Assembly: GCA_016296165.1 (NCBI GenBank)
Contig: JAEDJV010000148.1
Location: forward strand, 1 to 6,100
DNA: 6,100 nucleotides
Reading direction: 5' to 3'
Source: Oscillospiraceae bacterium
GTDB lineage: Bacteria > Bacillota > Clostridia > Oscillospirales > Ruminococcaceae
Shown piece by piece: positions 4,696-6,100 of the stretch; position 1 is the stretch's first letter; every line of letters starts with the position of its first letter. The notes below the pieces were generated by a model. That model was not told the DNA's origin. It made no database searches and saw only the letters and a list, made by a program, of their open reading frames with translations. The position numbers were made by a program, and so were the translations under genes.

Positions 4696-5440
4696 ACTAA
4701 TTTTTGCGGATATACCAATGGTTTTTAAATCAAAAATGCTGTACATCATTTTCGGGCTGTCTGCATTTCTTGGATTTTCTATCGTATTAATTTCCTATCC
4801 CGAAACCGAAACCCCTGAGGAACTGCTTGCATTACTATATTACAATTCATCAAATTTTATAAATATGCTTATGCCGATTCTCTTTGGCGGTGTTTCAATA
4901 ATACTTATATCTAAAGAATTTTCAAGTGGAGTTATACGAAACAAGGTTACGATGGGCCACAGCAGGCGCAACATAATTCTATCCTGGACAGTAATCTATT
5001 CCCTAACTACACTTATTACCTTTATACTGTTTTTTTCAGCCTTATGGATAACGGCTGCAGCTTTTGGAATTGATACATCTTCCATTAATGCTGCAAATCT
5101 CATTACAGAACATCTTATTATATTGATATATGTAATAAAGTTTCAGCTGTTCTCAATTTTTATGGTGTGTATCTATTCAGATGTCAAAACTACTGTAATT
5201 TGTTATCTGTTAAACAATCTTTTTATCTTACCTTTTATGATATTTTCTATGTCAGATGAGTACGATTTTATCATAAGAGCAGGCTCAAGAATAAACCTTT
5301 ACGCATGGGCTGCAAATGGCAGCGGTTTATTTTTGACTGAATCTGATAAACCATGGCTGACAATTCTTTATTCTACAGGACTTGGAGCTTTATATCTGGT
5401 TTTTGCAAATCTGTATTTTTCAAAAAAAGATCTTAAATGA
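4688..5440 (+). CDS. ABC-2 type transporter permease
   Basis: The 250-aa product is the membrane subunit that pairs with the preceding ATPase. AGGAGG (4674-4679), inside the ATPase gene, lies 8 bases before the ATG, and the genes overlap by 8 bases. Six hydrophobic segments are visible at about residues 17-37, 59-75, 98-126, 142-163, 168-187 and 223-243, the usual layout of ABC-2 permeases. The segment after the second helix, SKEFSSGVIRNKVTMGHSRR (75-94), is the typical cytoplasmic coupling-helix motif of this family (EF-x-x-G-x-IRNK-x-x-x-G-x-SR). The protein ends in a Lys-rich cytoplasmic tail (KKDLK). Only one permease gene is visible, so the transporter may work as a homodimer of this subunit. 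Some lantibiotic-immunity systems use two different permeases, and a second one could lie beyond the window. The kinase gene follows after 10 bases. Confidence 0.88.
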   Translation: MSKLIFADIPMVFKSKMLYIIFGLSAFLGFSIVLISYPETETPEELLALLYYNSSNFINMLMPILFGGVSIILISKEFSSGVIRNKVTMGHSRRNIILSWTVIYSLTTLITFILFFSALWITAAAFGIDTSSINAANLITEHLIILIYVIKFQLFSIFMVCIYSDVKTTVICYLLNNLFILPFMIFSMSDEYDFIIRAGSRINLYAWAANGSGLFLTESDKPWLTILYSTGLGALYLVFANLYFSKKDLK

Positions 5441-5450
5441 GGAAATAATC

Positions 5451-6100
5451 ATGATATATGTAATCTTATGTGTTATGGCAGCAATAATACTGTTTTTGTC
5501 AGCTAAACTTTATCTTATAAAAAAAGCAGCACGTGAGATTACTAATGATCTTTCAAAAAAGATTAAGTCAGATACTTGTACACGGCTTCGTATTTCAAGT
5601 CGTGACAAGGACATTCGCCGTCTTGCTTCCTGCATAAATGAGCAGCTTGATGAATTGCATAATGAACGGCTTCAGTATCATCACGGCAATATTGAACTGA
5701 AAAATGCTATAACAAATATATCCCATGATATCCGCACTCCGCTGACAGCAATATACGGATACCTTGATATGCTGCAGAAAACTGATGATCCGGAAAAACA
5801 GCAGCACTATATTTCTGTAATGAAAGAACGTGCGAAACTGATGAAACAGCTTACAGAAGAACTGTTCAGATATTCTGCTATTGTATCTGATGAAAGTGAG
5901 ATGGAAAAAGAAGATGTTTTTGTCAATCAGGTTCTTGCGGAGAGTATAAGCAGCTTTTATCCGGCGCTTTCTGAAAAGGGAATCAAACCTGATATTATAA
6001 TTACAGAAAAGCGTATTGTAAAAAACATAAACAAGGCGGCATTAACCAGAGTTTTTTCAAATCTCCTGAGTAATGCAGTAAAATACAGTGACGGTGACCT
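5451..6100 (+). CDS. Sensor histidine kinase (3' end outside the window)
   Basis: The frame is open from ATG 5451 to the window edge (216 complete codons). TGAGGA (5438-5443) lies 7 bases upstream. One membrane helix (about res 2-20) is followed by a basic KK and a HAMP-like linker with ISSRDKDIRRLASCINEQLDEL (49-70), a signature of a Clostridia kinase subtype. The dimerisation/phospho-acceptor domain has His92 in NISHDIRTPLTAI. The ATP-binding domain begins with the N-box RVFSNLLSNAVKYSDG (Asn204, Asn208). The G-boxes lie beyond the edge. No extracellular sensor domain is present, so it is an intramembrane-type sensor, which often relies on an ABC transporter to detect its signal. It is the last visible gene of the operon from the promoter at 3742 and the probable partner of the response regulator at 3030. 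Confidence 0.93.
   Translation, partial: MIYVILCVMAAIILFLSAKLYLIKKAAREITNDLSKKIKSDTCTRLRISSRDKDIRRLASCINEQLDELHNERLQYHHGNIELKNAITNISHDIRTPLTAIYGYLDMLQKTDDPEKQQHYISVMKERAKLMKQLTEELFRYSAIVSDESEMEKEDVFVNQVLAESISSFYPALSEKGIKPDIIITEKRIVKNINKAALTRVFSNLLSNAVKYSDGD

Noticed and set aside
5595..5807. 70-aa minus-strand open frame
   Set aside because: Lies inside the histidine kinase across its linker and His-box.
1..6100. Insertion sequence, CRISPR array, tRNA or prophage boundary
   Set aside because: No transposase with terminal repeats, no regularly spaced long repeats, no tRNA cloverleaf and no integrase or attachment repeats were seen.

Overview
The window looks like a low-GC, Gram-positive Clostridia genome, most likely a Ruminococcus-type gut Oscillospiraceae. 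This is inferred from the AT-rich intergenic sequence, the strong AGGAGG-type ribosome binding sites, the AAA-ATPase-like/PDDEXK_9 and Rpn-like protein remnants, and a histidine kinase subtype common in Clostridia. All supported genes are on the + strand. No RNA gene, CRISPR array or intact mobile element was seen.

Left part (1-1934), accessory and partly decayed. The window opens in the C-terminal tail of a protein resembling Rpn/PDDEXK transposase-like nucleases. An intact 186-aa flavin reductase-family gene follows (248-808) and ends at a long hairpin terminator. A 330-base gap then carries promoter-like sequences. After it comes a clearly broken AAA-ATPase-like/PDDEXK_9 gene (1139-1934), with one frameshift in an A-run and two internal deletions, closed by a textbook terminator.

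Middle (about 2036-3009), a small regulatory operon. A near-consensus promoter (TTGACA, 17 bp, TAAAAT, with an extended -10) drives a short cupin protein that has lost most metal ligands. A LexA-family self-cleaving repressor with a Cys-Gly scissile bond follows. A symmetric CAAC-AAAT-GTTG element lies at the predicted transcription start. It has the AAC-N4-GTT core of Gram-positive LexA boxes and is a candidate autoregulatory operator.

Right part (3030-6100), a two-component/ABC transporter locus. It holds an OmpR-family response regulator, a BcrA/NatA-type ATPase, an ABC-2-type permease with six predicted membrane segments, and a histidine kinase that runs off the window. Between the regulator and the ATPase gene sit four CTTAAC direct repeats at 11-12 bp spacing. 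They end exactly 10 bp before an extended -10 (TGATATAAT) that lacks a good -35. That is the layout of a PhoB/PhoP-type activated promoter, so the regulator probably switches on the transporter-kinase operon. The response regulator begins only 20 bases after the LexA-like gene with no terminator between, so read-through could couple the two regulatory circuits. The likely role of the transporter locus is sensing and export of, or resistance to, a peptide antibiotic or another membrane-active compound. This is inferred from family resemblance, and the substrate is unknown.
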